Part shown: positions 44,736 to 54,431 of the stretch, in pieces
Position numbering within the stretch: the stretch's first letter is position 1
Layout of the letters: every line of letters begins with the position of its first letter
From: Agapetus fuscipes
Taxonomy: Eukaryota > Arthropoda > Insecta > Trichoptera > Glossosomatidae
Assembly (NCBI GenBank): GCA_951799405.1
Contig: OX637333.1
Span: forward strand, 18,909,960-18,973,959
DNA length: 64,000 nt
Direction of reading: 5' to 3'
Notes under the pieces: generated by a model
Told to the model about the DNA's origin: nothing
What the model saw: the letters and a program-made list of their open reading frames with translations, nothing else
The model's database searches: none
Position numbers and translations under genes: made by a program

Positions 44736-44991
44736 AAATATAATAGCAATACATCGTACTTTAATTAGTATGCGCACTGTCAAATAATATTTTTATTGTG
44801 TATTTAATTTGAAAGAAAAATAAAAGTTTTTATCTGAAAATAAATTAAAGAAATGTCGCTATGAAAGTATGAACGGATATTTGTTTTGCTGTCGAGCAGT
44901 GATGCAAAACCGGCCAAGAAAAATGTTAAGCCAAAAATATGTACCTACAATTTGTAAAATATTTGTACCATTTGTACAAACTTTAAAGTTT
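44736..44991. other. AT-rich spacer
   Basis: Nothing recognised. Confidence 0.4.
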
Positions 44992-45175
44992 TAATTAATC
45001 AAAGAAATATACTGTTTAATTCACTTTTTTATTATTTTATTTTAAATATGTCTAAAAGTTTTCGCCTAAAAAGGCATCCTCAGGACAACAACTTTTTAGG
45101 CGAAAACTGTTTAGACATATTTAAAATAAAATAATAAAAAAATGAATTAAAACAGTATATTTCTTTCATTAATTA
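44992..45175. mobile_element. Near-perfect 184-bp palindrome, MITE-like
   Basis: Arms of about 82 bp (outer AATTAAT, AGAAATATACTG, ATTATTTTATTTTAAATATG, inner TTTTCGCCTAAAAAG) around an 18-nt loop (45074-45091). Few mismatches between arms. The loop word GCATCCTCAGGAC resembles 28078-28096. The element could be a foldback MITE or an inverted duplication. Confidence 0.9.
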
Positions 45176-45529
45176 TACAATGGACTTGACAATGGAATGA
45201 ATGGAATGGACACTGTGTAAACCACCAAACCCTGAAAAATATTTAAAGTTTTAAATTGCTCCAGAATGGACACGGAAGGTTGTCGGTGCGGATATTCCAA
45301 CTTTTTTATTCGGATTACAAACATCACACATCTATGTAACTTGATACATATATGAAACTTGTGTTGATAACAAAATAGTAGTAAGCCTTTGTTAGATAAC
45401 CCAGCCCTGTGACATTGGAGCTATTATTATGTTTGCATACAACGTGTCGAAATTTTTTCCCTTGCCTGAAATAATGTCTTTAAAAAACAGTTTTTTAACA
45501 ACTATTCTTCTTTTACTAAAAGGTTGATT
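45176..45529. other. Non-coding sequence
   Basis: Nothing recognised. Confidence 0.4.
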
Positions 45530-45732
45530 TTTTTTGACTAATAAGCTGTTATGACGCTGTCCTCCCATGTTGTAAAAATTTGGATCAATTTTACCAATGC
45601 TACCTCGGATTTAGGGAAATTTGTCAGGAGTTGCAATGTTTATGATCCTGTGAGATTAGATTTATTTTATAAGAATACATGCAGCATGAGAATGCGAAAA
45701 CTTACACGTGTCTGCTTGTAAGCGTGCACAAC
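45530..45732 (+). mobile_element. R1 element, decayed, tail lost
   Basis: TTGACTAATAAGCTGTTATG, CCATGTTGTAAAAATTTGGA, ACATGCAGCATGAGAATGCG, CTGCTTGTAAGCGTGCA. It is followed directly by LINE sequence. Confidence 0.75.
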
Positions 45733-45734
45733 AA

Positions 45735-45870
45735 TGAGGAGGTACAATGAGATGGTTCAGGCATCTAGAATGAAGGAATGATGATCGACTGACAAAAAAA
45801 GCATATGAAAGGAAAGTCAAGGGAAATAGTGGAAGAGTTGAAGGAAATCTAAAACAAATGCAGAAGTATT
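45735..45870 (+). mobile_element. LINE RT C-terminal scrap
   Basis: Encodes MRWFRHLE stop RNDDRLTKKAYERKVKGNSG, parallel to LKWFGHMERMNDERLTKRVY at 16605. Confidence 0.8.
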
Positions 45871-46149
45871 TACATTTTTTCTCAATTTATTTCGTTTGTT
45901 GTGTGTCACTGACAAAGAGGTAGAGAAGGAAGGCAAAAAATAAAGAAAAGCCTTCGGATCCATCACAAAAGTTCCCAGAGTCCACAAAAGAGAGAAAAAC
46001 TTGTATTTGTCTGAGCTTGTTTATCGGTCTACGATATGATTTATATTGAATTTCATCCAATATCATATTCCTTTCGTAGTCACAACAAAAATATAAAAAT
46101 GCAATTTCTTATTTTTGCCATACGAGTATTTCAGCTTTTTCGTTTTCGT

Positions 46150-46330
46150 GTAGGTACCTATCCAGCCGCCATTCCACTAGTAGTGGGTAATACCTCCACA
46201 GATGTGTCTCCATTTTTACACTCCTTTCATCTCCTCGATATTTTTCACTCTATTCATGCATGCTCTCACTCTGAAGGAAATTCAAATCAATAGAACACTC
46301 GATTAGGCACAGCACCTTTCTTAACAGCTT
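46150..46330 (-). mobile_element. LINE 3' end
   Basis: AGCCGCCATTCCACTAGTAG then CATCTCCTCGATATTTTTCA parallels 16083-16265. Confidence 0.6.
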
Positions 46331-46510
46331 CATTGAAACATTTTTTTTGGAAAGATGGACTAGAGGTCGCCGAAGAACTTCATATTTTCAGGATTTGAAG
46401 CGGCTTATGGAGGTCTCGTTCTTTTCACAGCTCAAGAGAATGGCAACTAAGAGAGATGGCTGGCACAACAAGGCACTGCCTTTAAAAGATGATGTTGATG
46501 ACTTAATACT
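46331..46510 (+). mobile_element. LINE 3' end, NKALP-type
   Basis: Encodes KRDGWHNKALPLKDDVDD near 46445-46505. CACAACAAGGCACTGCCTTT matches 30005-30025. It lies tail to tail against another LINE end. Confidence 0.65.
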
Positions 46511-46764
46511 ATGAGGATATCACACAAAGTTGTTTGTGAAACGTAAGGATCACAGTCCAAAGGCACAAATGTATATAAAATTGACAATTATCAAGCATAC
46601 GAACATGTCCAATGGTACAGTTACAAATGTGTCAAATTAAAGGAAACAGGCTTCGTTAGACTTGCTTTAATGACAAACTGATATAACACATTTCGTTATA
46701 ACGGCGTTTGCCTGTCAGAGCCTGTCAAAGGAAGACGACGGTCTGTTTCCCAAGTTGTACACTT
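46511..46764. other. Non-coding sequence
   Basis: Nothing recognised. Confidence 0.4.
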
Positions 46765-46885
46765 CACGTTTAAATTTAACAGAAGCGCTTTCCCAATAAA
46801 TGTATGTAAACTGAAACGTTCCATAAATTCGCTCTTTCAGTTTCTGTAAATTTATTGGTAAACGCGCAATGATCGAGTTAAAATG
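46765..46885. repeat. Imperfect foldback
   Basis: CCAATAAATGTATGTAAACTG + AAACG (46792-46818) mirrors TTTCAGTTTCTGTAAATTTA + TTGG (46835-46858). Outer words TTACGTTT-like sequences extend the symmetry weakly. Confidence 0.7.
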
Positions 46886-47319
46886 TAATGTTTTTTACTT
46901 GAGAATCTGCTTCGTTATTCTGTCTATCGTTTTTGAATAAAATTATATTATATCATAAAGTATGTACTTATGTACTAGCCATCAAAGCAGTCCTACACAG
47001 CGATGAAATTCAAATATTATCTCTGTCAAAATTTTGACGTACACCTTAAGAAATATTTTCAATTAAGAAATTATTCATTCTATATAGATGGGCTTCTATA
47101 TAATCATCACGCTGAAGAAGCAGAAGTGAGCAAAATGTCCGAAAATTGCAGCTCAGATTAAACTTGGCAACATATTTCAGAAAACAATCCTCCAATATTA
47201 AAAATTAACCTGCATTTGCTTCAGCAATCCGGCCGTGTGCCGCCACACTTTTTTGATTTAGACCTTTCGAGCTGTAATTCACAAAATACTTAGATTGGCT
47301 CATGAATACTCAATTGAGG
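46886..47319. other. AT-rich non-coding sequence
   Basis: Nothing recognised. Confidence 0.45.
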
Positions 47320-47690
47320 ACGTATAGGTACATAGCTATCTTTCCACCTTTTAGGATGTTTCCCAGCTGGGTGTTGACCTATTGGCATCTCATTAGCTAC
47401 GATGTGTGTGAGATTTTCATGACTTATTCTGGAGACATAATCTCTCCAAAACTACCTCCTGGATCTGCTACATCTTACTATGCCCTCTATTTCTCGTAAT
47501 GTTCTATCTATGAATATTCTAAGAACTTTCATTTCGTTGGTCTGAGTAGCCCTTTGGTTTTTCTCTTGTCCGCTCTAGCTTCTGCACAGTGCATTGGTCA
47601 TAATACATAGGCCCTACACTTGTTTGTTGATTCTAAATCTTATTGTGAATTGTCATATTCTTGTTTTAAATCGAACCATTTGACATTAAT
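47320..47690 (-). mobile_element. LINE RT C-terminal remnant
   Basis: With stops, the minus strand reads TNEMKVLRIFIDRTLREIEG, ISHENLTHIVANEMPIGQHP, AGK. The NEMPIGQ.P.G...R segment corresponds to AAHSIPVGNRLQGRPLKRLK at 55680-55790. Confidence 0.65.
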
Positions 47691-48473
47691 TATAACAATT
47701 TATTCCAGCCCAGTCACGCGAAGGGGACAATACCAGCTGTAAAAAATACAGGTCCTTTTATTTGAATGATTGCTTACAAAAAAACGCAAGGGGTCGTGGT
47801 GGTAAAACTGAGAAAAAGAGAAGAACGTATAAGAGAGGATTAAAAATATCTCGTATTTTTATTCCATAAATAGACAGAGTAACGTTTTTTAGTTTTTCTA
47901 TTAACTTTATCTTCACCAATTCACAATTTTTATGCCACTGTGTTTTAAATGTGCGGACTCCGTTCACTCAAAAGCTCTCGGATTCCAAGCTATTTGTGTG
48001 TAACCTATTTATTTGGTTGTGTGCCATCAAATGTGGCCCATTTCCTATCTTGCTACACGAGTCTGGGCGTATAAGCCCGGAGATTTGTAGAATTACATGA
48101 ATTAATTAGTCAAACTTAGCTTCCTGCTTCCCTTATTGAATAAATCAACCCGTAGCGTGTATGCTTGGGTGGTACTCACAAATATCAGAAACTGCGAAAA
48201 ATATATTTTCTTGTAAAATGTCCAAAAATCGCAGTTCTTTAAAAAATATGTTTCCTAAGTTTTATGTTTTTAGTATAAAAATGACAGCGATGACGAAATT
48301 AAACGCGTTTATTATTTATTATTTATCAAATTTTTTTTATGTTTCACATCAATATTATATAAATGAATGGTAATTTGAATGAAAAATGTGAGACAATAAT
48401 CAAACAAAAAAATTAAAAATATTTCATTGCTATTTTGATTTTCTTATATGGGTAATAATGCATCTTTTTATTT
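47691..48473. other. AT-rich non-coding sequence
   Basis: Nothing recognised. Confidence 0.45.
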
Positions 48474-48785
48474 TTCCTTGATTTGAGGCTGACCTCAAAT
48501 TCTGTATGAATTGGCTTACTTTGTTCACGCGAACCATCCTGCAACCACCTTCAGAAAGGCACTGAGGATACTGTTTTTTTCCAGAAGCCATGGCGCCCTT
48601 GAGATGGTCCTGGACCATTAAATGGCGCCACAGGAAATAAATCATCCATCATCATCATCACCCTTGTCTTAGGAAATCGAAAAAAATGCTTGGCTTCTTT
48701 TCATCGTGAGATTTAATTTTATGTTTTCATTTGGTAAGTACACCTGCAGCATGTGTAAGCGTGCGATTTTGTACACATTTAACGT
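48474..48785 (+). mobile_element. R1 element interrupted by about 115 bp
   Basis: 48474-48540 (TTCCTTGATTTGAGGCTGAC, TTGGCTTACTTTG) and 48660-48785 (CACCCTTGTCTTAGGAAAT, ACACCTGCAGCATGTGTAAG) are consecutive parts of R1. The insert (48541-48659) ends in CATCCATCATCATCATC, suggesting a short element with an (ATC)n tail. Confidence 0.6.
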
Positions 48786-48884
48786 TTTATTTTTATTTTG
48801 ACAAATTATTTCAAAACTGCAACAAAAGCTTCCTTTCTTTTGTGTATATATAAGTAAACTCAATCAATGTCTCTGACTGTCTGC

Positions 48885-49055
48885 CAGGGAAGACGAGTCC
48901 CAGGTCAAAGAAGAACATCTTAGTTAAAGATCCTGATACAGCAATTTGGCAGAAGCACAAAATCCCTCTTTTGTGCCGCAGTACCAAAGGGGCAAATCGT
49001 TATGATGATTACCAATCTTCATTGAAGAGGCACAGGGAGAAGAAGAACGAAGTTA
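48885..49055 (+). mobile_element. LINE RT C-terminal scrap
   Basis: GGGAAGACGAGTCCCAGGTC, AAAGAAGAACATCTTAGTTA matches the 21370 and 60210 copies (GRRAPG.RSTSWLKNL region). Confidence 0.7.
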
Positions 49056-49693
49056 CCGAGTTTTGCCACTGTTCTATTTCCATACATAAGCCCTCTCATT
49101 GTTATCTCTAAGTTTGAATGTAGGTACGTGGCTTGATTGAATTTATTGCTATCTTGTATGGAGGGAAATGTATTCAGTTAGGCACTTCTATACGAGAAAT
49201 ATACAAATAAAGACGGAAATCTAGGACTATCTTCAAAAAATGACACATATATATAGAAACACAGGAAATAATTTCCTCATTAATTCTATGTATTAATAAT
49301 TTTTTGGAAATAACCCTAGATTGCCGCGTTTGATAGCATATGAATCATATATTATTGTGTATGGAGGCAGACGCGGTAATCTAGTATTTTCATTTAAAAT
49401 GAGATAAATATATAGCTGCAAAGGAGACTTTATCATGTTTTTAAACATTTTTGAATTTTCAAGAATATACGAGAATCCCGCGTTTGATTCTATCTTAGTC
49501 ATATATTATTTTGTATACGTATCCAATGTTAGCGGAGGAAGTTGTCTAAAGTAATTAAATATCGTAAATGTAATGCCGGATTTACCTCAAGCTCAATTAC
49601 AAGCTTCAACAAAGGGATGAGGGCCTTTGTAGTTTGAGGAGCTTAAAGTTAGGTATAGAAAAACAAGTCTTTACCATCATTTAAAATCGTTAC
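49056..49693. other. AT-rich non-coding sequence
   Basis: 49300-49510 contains two weakly similar words (CGCGTTTGAT..ATCATATATTATT), possibly an old duplication. No gene seen. Confidence 0.4.
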
Positions 49694-49696
49694 TAA

Positions 49697-50115
49697 GGCC
49701 CGGTATTTTGAAGTATCGTAAAGTTAACTAAAATGCAATTTTAGTTAAATCATAATAATATTTCACTCACCGAATTTCGGCAGTAAATATTTAGTAACTT
49801 TAACTTTCGATTTTCAAGATCGCGGCGCTTCACTGACAGCAGCTGTTCTTTTTTAAGTAAGGATACATCAAAATTGTTGCAAACTGAACATTTTTTTGTC
49901 TCGTTTTCTAGCTTAATAAAGGTAAGGCATATGATTTTTATGAATAGTTGTTTGTTTTAAAGCTTTTGAATGGCATTTTAATTATTTCCAAGATTTGGGG
50001 GCGTGGCTTCATACTTCGGCAATGTTCGGTTTTAGTTAACTCGAGATTGAGTATTTTGAATAAAAGTTCAAGTAATAGTTAACTAAAATATTACTACAGT
50101 TCAATATACCGGGCC
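49697..50115. mobile_element. Harbinger-type MITE with TAA target duplication
   Basis: Terminal inverted repeats GGCCCGGTATTTTGAA and (reverse of right end) GGCCCGGTATATTGAA match at 15 of 16 positions and are flanked on both sides by TAA (49694-49696 and 50116-50118). Internal AGTTAACTAAAAT / AGTTAACTAAAATATT words add subterminal symmetry. A 3-bp TWA target duplication with GG-starting TIRs is the PIF/Harbinger signature. At 419 bp it has no transposase. Confidence 0.9.
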
Positions 50116-50120
50116 TAACA

Positions 50121-50345
50121 CTCCCCTCGATCACGTAAATAAAAATAAAAAGTATGAACACTACATCATAGACGATTACTTCGAGTAAAATACATTGCGT
50201 AAATCTCACCTCGATTGCGTGAATAGAAAATGTATGGATCCTGCAACGGCACTCCTTGAGAGCGATTTAGTTTTCACACAGTTTTTCTATTTACCCATCG
50301 AGGGGAGTCACCGCAATGTTTTATACTTTGGCTGCAGGAGTGCTA
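50121..50345. mobile_element. Palindromic MITE-like element, copy 3, inverted
   Basis: 50183-50345 holds arms TCGAGTAAAATACATTGCG + TAAATCTCACCTCGATTGCG and CCATCGAGGGGAGTCACCGC + AATGTTTTATACTTTGG. The interior is inverted relative to copies 1 and 2 (CGGCACTCCTTGAGAGCG). 50121-50150 (CTCCCCTCGATCACGTAAAT) looks like an extra arm fragment against the Harbinger MITE. Confidence 0.8.
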
Positions 50346-50382
50346 TCGTATCTACCGTAAATTTTCGTTCAACGCGATTATT

Positions 50383-50641
50383 CCTTGACTTATACGTCGG
50401 TATGACGCTGACCAACCTAACCGTAAAAAATGGTTCACTTTGCCAATGTCACCCCTGTCTCAGTGAAGGTCGGCAAAAGTTACAGGGTTTATGTTCATTT
50501 GAGGTTTGGTTTGTATGTAATTTGTAAGTACACATTCAGCATTTGTAAGCGCGAACTAACAAGTGTCTGTTTTTGGGCATGCATTTGATGTGAGTTTTGA
50601 ATGTCAATATATCTTTTTGAAACTTAGATTAAAGATATTAT
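50383..50641 (+). mobile_element. R1 element, full length
   Basis: TTCCTTGACTTATACGTCGG to AACTTAGATTAAAGATATTA. The hairpin region has CAGCATTTGTAAGCGCGAAC, as in 8165 and 19005. Confidence 0.9.
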
Positions 50642-50695
50642 AGACCTACTCCTTATATGAGAACACTTTGATACCAGCGTTTCAAACTAGATTAC

Positions 50696-50980
50696 GAACC
50701 ACTCCATAGTCTAGTGATTAACGCTTCAAACTCATAAACATAACAAGTTATGAGTTCAATTCCCAACGCGATGGAAGCCAAATCAAAATCCTGTAATTTT
50801 CAGATTTCACTCATCGCTGGGCTTGTATTTGCTTTTATTAAAGACCGGTCACCAAGGGTCCATCCCGCTTTACAGGATTTAGATTTTGCTTGAGCAACGA
50901 CTTCAGAACAAGCGTGTGTAGGCCTCTTGAGGTATGAGTCACACAAGAACAGCGCTCACCGCCATCATCTTAATTTTTAT
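50696..50980 (+). mobile_element. R2 SINE without 5S head
   Basis: tRNA-like CATAGTCTAGTGATTAACGC with a GAGTTCAATTCCCAAC B box, AAAGACCGGTCACCAAGGGT, GAGTCACACAAGAACAGCGC. Confidence 0.85.
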
Positions 50981-51174
50981 TGAATTTAACAGAATAAAAA
51001 TGATGATATCTTTAAGTTAACAAAAACCGTTTTTTTTACCATTTTCAAGAAGTAAAAGGGCCCTATTTGAAAATACATTTAATATTCAAGGACCTTTGAT
51101 TCTCTATATCCACCATCGTCTTGTCTCTTACGCGTCGCTGACAAATCTTAATAAAGCAGAACCACGGAGAGAAC

Positions 51175-51310
51175 AAAAGGCGTCTAAACTCAGTGGTAGC
51201 GCTTACAAAATATATATATGGAAACTGAAAAAGCGCGTCTAGGGAGCGTTTTAGTCTCCATGTATTTTTGGTAAAACGCTTTAGATGTACAGTATGATAC
51301 TTGGAGTATA
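51175..51310. repeat. Foldback fragment
   Basis: AGCGTTTTA (51245-51253) and TAAAACGCT (51272-51280) form a 9-bp stem. TTTTTGGTAAAACG is shared with 46845-46862 and 63175-63190. Confidence 0.45.
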
Positions 51311-51449
51311 CAGGCGTGATGATGAATGGCATCTGCTAGGGTTGACATCTTTGTTTCCATGGCAACGTCTGTACCATACACTTTCCATGCCTGTGCTCAT
51401 CTTTCCAAATATAATTTGGCAAGTCTCTGAATGATAGGATCCAAAATGA

Positions 51450-51545
51450 CTGGGCTATGAATGAGTGCGGTATAAATGAGAATATGAGAGTGAAACTACA
51501 AAGGAGTAAAATGATATGGTGCGGGCTTGTAGAAATAATGGATCG
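51450..51545 (+). mobile_element. LINE RT scrap
   Basis: Frame MNECGINENMRVKLQRSKMI then WCGLVEIMDRPC resembles the VRNE.VRE...RWFGHVERM region. Confidence 0.4.
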
Positions 51546-51567
51546 TCCATGCGACTAACATCTATCT

Positions 51568-51880
51568 ATCAACTGAGCCACACATATAGTGTAACTTCTT
51601 GCTGCGTTATCCCCGATGGATTTCGCATGCGGCGAGTGGAACCTATTTATAAATACAGGTAGGGGGGCCGGCCTTACGCCAACCACTACAGTTGAAGAGA
51701 GGGTTTTCCAGCTCTCAAGGAAGCTGGTACTAATTTCTTGTGAAGGCTGAGTAAACCTTGCCTGTGTTTTTTGTAATAAACACTGAAATGGAAAATCATT
51801 TATGATACCTTCAGTGGGTTTCGAACCCAAGCTCTCAGCATGGAATGCAAGTACTCTACTAACAGCTGAGCTATCTATCG
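51568..51880 (-). mobile_element. R3 SINE, full length
   Basis: CCACACATATAGTGTAACTT, GGGGCCGGCCTTACGCCAAC, CATTTATGATACCTTCAGTG, GGGTTTCGAACCCAAGCTCT and tRNA-like CAGCTGAGCTATCTATCGG. Confidence 0.92.
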
Positions 51881-51889
51881 GACTATACA

Positions 51890-52114
51890 TAATCTATAAT
51901 CAAAGTTGAAAAGACATTTCGACATTTAATGCACGTCCATAGGCAGACACGTGTAAGTTCGCGCTTACACATGCTGCATGTGAACTGAAAAAAATCAAAC
52001 CTCACATAACCTGAATCCTTCCTCTGAAAACCGAGGTGGAATTGGCACAAATGAACCAAATTTTTACAGCATAGGGGTCACACTCATACCTTTGTACCTA
52101 TAAGCCAAGGAATA
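51890..52114 (-). mobile_element. R1 element, full length
   Basis: ATAATCTATAATCAAAGTTG, intact double hairpin (GTGTAAGTTCGCGCTTACAC and ACATGCTGCATGT), CTATAAGCCAAGGAA. It abuts the R3 tRNA-like end. Confidence 0.9.
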
Positions 52115-52174
52115 AATACATTAACATATTATGTTTGATGTTACATGAATAAAACATAAAAATTGTGCAATATT

Positions 52175-52180
52175 TTTATT
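52175..52180 (-). promoter_or_regulatory. Candidate polyadenylation signal AATAAA
   Basis: TTTATT on the plus strand is AATAAA on the minus strand, about 200 bp downstream of the stop codon at 52376. AT-rich surroundings make chance likely. Confidence 0.35.
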
Positions 52181-52375
52181 TTGAAATAAATAAATATTTT
52201 TAAAAGCAATAAATATTGGGCTAAGTCATCACTTTCGGTAAGCGGCAAAAAATAAATATAATATTCTTAAAACTAAATAAACAATTCACAGCCATGAGAC
52301 ATAATATCATAAATAAGAGCCATATCAGCAATCCGTCAAAACTTACTTCATTATTCTTTTTCACAGAAGGTCATT

Positions 52376-54356
52376 TTAGTGGTGACCTTGGTGGGAGCGA
52401 ACTTGGCTTGATGACCTCTTGACTTGGCCTCCTGATTTGAGTTGACCACGAGCTAAGGGCTTAGCATAGCCATTGTCGTTTGTCTTCCCTCCATTGCTGT
52501 AGCCACAACCACATTCAGAGGTACTTGATGCTTGCTTTCCGCAGCCGCATGATGATTCTTCATCTTCAGGCTCTTGGCAACCACACACTGGTTTTGGTTT
52601 TTGGCATGATGGCTCGGGTTCTTGACATCCACATGATGGTTCAGATTTTTGGCAACCACAAGCTGGTTCTGGTTCTTGACATCCACAAGGTGGCTTGGAC
52701 TTTTGGCAGGTTGGCTCAGATTCTTGGCAACCACACGCTGGCTCAGATTCTTGGCAACCACACGCTGGCTCGGGTTCTTGGCAACCACATGCTGGTTCAG
52801 GTTCTTGGCATCCGCATGATGGCTCTGGTTTTTGGCATGAAGGCTCAGGTTTTTGGCAACCACACACTGGCTCAGGTTCTTGACAACCACACGCTTGTTC
52901 AGGTTCTTGGCACCCGCATGCTGGCTCTGGTTTTTGGCATGAAGGCTCAGGTTTTTGGCAACCACACACTGGCTCGGGTTCTTGGCAACCACACGCTGGT
53001 TCAGGTTCTTGGCACCCGCATGCTGGTTCTGGTTTTTGGCATGAAGGCTCAGGTTTTTGGCAACCACAAGCTGGCTCTGGTTCTTGGCATCCGCAAGATG
53101 GCTCAGGTTCTTGGCATCCACAAGCTGATTCGGACTTTTGGCAAGTTGGTTCTGATTCTTGACAACCGCATGATGGCTCAGGTTCTTGGCAACCACACAC
53201 TGGCTCTGCTTCTTGGCAACCACACACTGGTTCTGGTTTTTGGCAACAACACTGTGGTTCTTTTTCTTGGCATCCGCATGATGGTTCAGGTTCTTGACAT
53301 CCACACGCTGGCTCAGGTTCTGGGCCACCACACGCTGATTCATTTTCTTCGGAACCGCAAGTTGGCTTTGGTTCTTGGCATCCACAAGACTCCTTTGACT
53401 GTTTCCCGTTGGAATACTTGATCACAATCTTGATTGGCTCTTGGTTAGCTCCACCATCACAAGACTGTTTCTTGCTTGTTTCTTTACGACCACATTCAGG
53501 CACCTCTGGTTCTTGGCAACCACAATCTTGTGGTTCTTGGGCGTTGTCGCAGGGACGTGGTTCTGGTTGTTTCTGGACTTGCTTGTGGAAGTTGTACGCT
53601 TGGGACTTCAGGTATGACGCCCAGGCGTCCTGCCAAGCCTGACGATTCTTGATTCCTTCATTGCTGTGAGAGTTTTGGTATGGCACCCAAGCAGACAAGA
53701 CACTCTGGAAGAATGGACATCGTAACTAATTTTTAAATGCTATTAAAAGCCTGGCACACACTTATACAAAAAATAGACAAGAAGTCGATGCTATAGCCAA
53801 GCGGTCAAGACGGCGATCTCGACAGGCGTGTTTGGAATAAAAACAACGCTGGTTCGACTTCCCGTCGGGTACCCTGACGATAACTTTGACATTGGTTCAA
53901 CAGAATATATCATTGGGTAATTTTTTTATTGAAAAATCATTTATTCTAAAGTGAAAATGTCGTTACATAATTCTGACCAAGCAAAAATAGGTTGGTGAAA
54001 TGCATTCATTTTCACAGCTTTATTTAAAAAAATTAAGAATGAAAATATAATAACTACAAAATACTTTTCGCCGAGTCATTGACACTAGGAATAAAGCAAA
54101 TGCCATTGAGCTGTACATAGAGTGCAATTTTTTACAGTGTGGCAAGTGGAAACTATGTAAATGGTTTCACAGTTAAAAAAATATCAGAGAACTGCACACA
54201 ACTTCAAAAATCAATTTTTAATACAGCAAAAATGCAAATTTTAAGTACATTTGTTTTTGAAAATTATATCGTTTTATTGGAAAAAAATATATGTAATAAT
54301 AAACTTACCTCTGCAGCTAGAGCCACCAAAACGACAACCAGGATTTTTCTTGCCAT
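52376..54356 (-). CDS. Secreted Cys/Gln/Glu/Pro repeat protein, two exons
   Basis: Function unknown; not recognised as a named family. Exon 1 (54309-54356) encodes MARKILVVVLVALAAE and ends at GTAAGT. Exon 2 (52376-53704) follows a TTCTTCCAG acceptor and continues in the same phase (SVLSAWVPYQ), giving about 458 residues. Residues 1 to about 20 form a classic signal peptide, so the product is secreted. A unique Trp/Gln-rich segment (to about residue 65) precedes a cysteine-bearing linker. From about residue 123 to 406 lie some 24 nine-residue units (CGCQEPEPA type) and six seven-residue units (CQKPEPA type). The middle runs as an exact 9-9-9-7 pattern, a 102-bp higher-order unit. The tail is basic (QLKSGGQVKRSSSQVRS, ending HQGHH). 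More than 60 cysteines suggest disulfide cross-linking or metal binding in an extracellular structural or glue-like material; that role is inference. The repeat size and TATA-driven compact structure fit cuticle, silk, chorion or cement genes. Same strand as the DPP exon upstream, possibly nested in its intron. Confidence 0.88.
53783..54016 (+). mobile_element. R4 SINE, full length (tRNA-Ser/Leu-like)
   Basis: A box CTATAGCCAAGCGGTCAAGA, a long variable-arm-sized gap, B box GGTTCGACTTCC (53851), then CCAAGCAAAAATAGGTTGGT and GAAATGCATTCATTTTCACA at the 3' end. Best copy of the family; it lies in the intron, antisense to the gene. Confidence 0.85.
54098..54160 (-). mobile_element. R3 SINE 3' fragment
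   Basis: GAGCTGTACATAGAGTGCAA then GTGTGGCAAGTGGAAACTAT, matching 38826-38900. Lies in the same intron. Confidence 0.6.
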
Positions 54357-54423
54357 TTTAGGATTCTTCACAGTCGATTGAAGACGAAATGGTTTTTGAT
54401 GCCAAATCCCATCCTTCGTCGGG

Positions 54424-54431
54424 TTTATATA
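54424..54431 (-). promoter_or_regulatory. TATA box of the repeat-protein gene
   Basis: TATATAAA on the minus strand, 68 bp upstream of the ATG. A start site near 54398 (GGCATCAAAAACC) would give a 5' UTR of roughly 40 nt. Spacing is as expected for a TATA-driven arthropod gene. Confidence 0.75.

Larger units (their letters stand above)
53705..54308 (-). other. Intron of the repeat-protein gene
   Basis: 604 bp, GTAAGT donor (54303-54308) and pyrimidine-rich CATTCTTCCAG acceptor (CAG at 53705-53707), phase 0. It contains an R4 SINE and an R3 fragment, so half of the intron is mobile DNA. Confidence 0.85.

Noticed and set aside
52453..53385. Second minus-strand open frame of 310 codons (KNQNQ-type)
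   Set aside because: Out-of-frame shadow of the same repeat; not connected to the signal exon in phase.
52480..53421. Plus-strand open frame of 313 codons opposite the repeat exon
   Set aside because: It exists because the repeat units are multiples of three. It has no start context, no splice partner, and a low-complexity product, whereas the minus-strand frame joins a signal-peptide exon.
53783..53870. Functional tRNA-Ser/Leu gene in the intron
   Set aside because: Arms do not pair properly and the same head recurs with a shared 3' body in two other places, so it is an R4 SINE.
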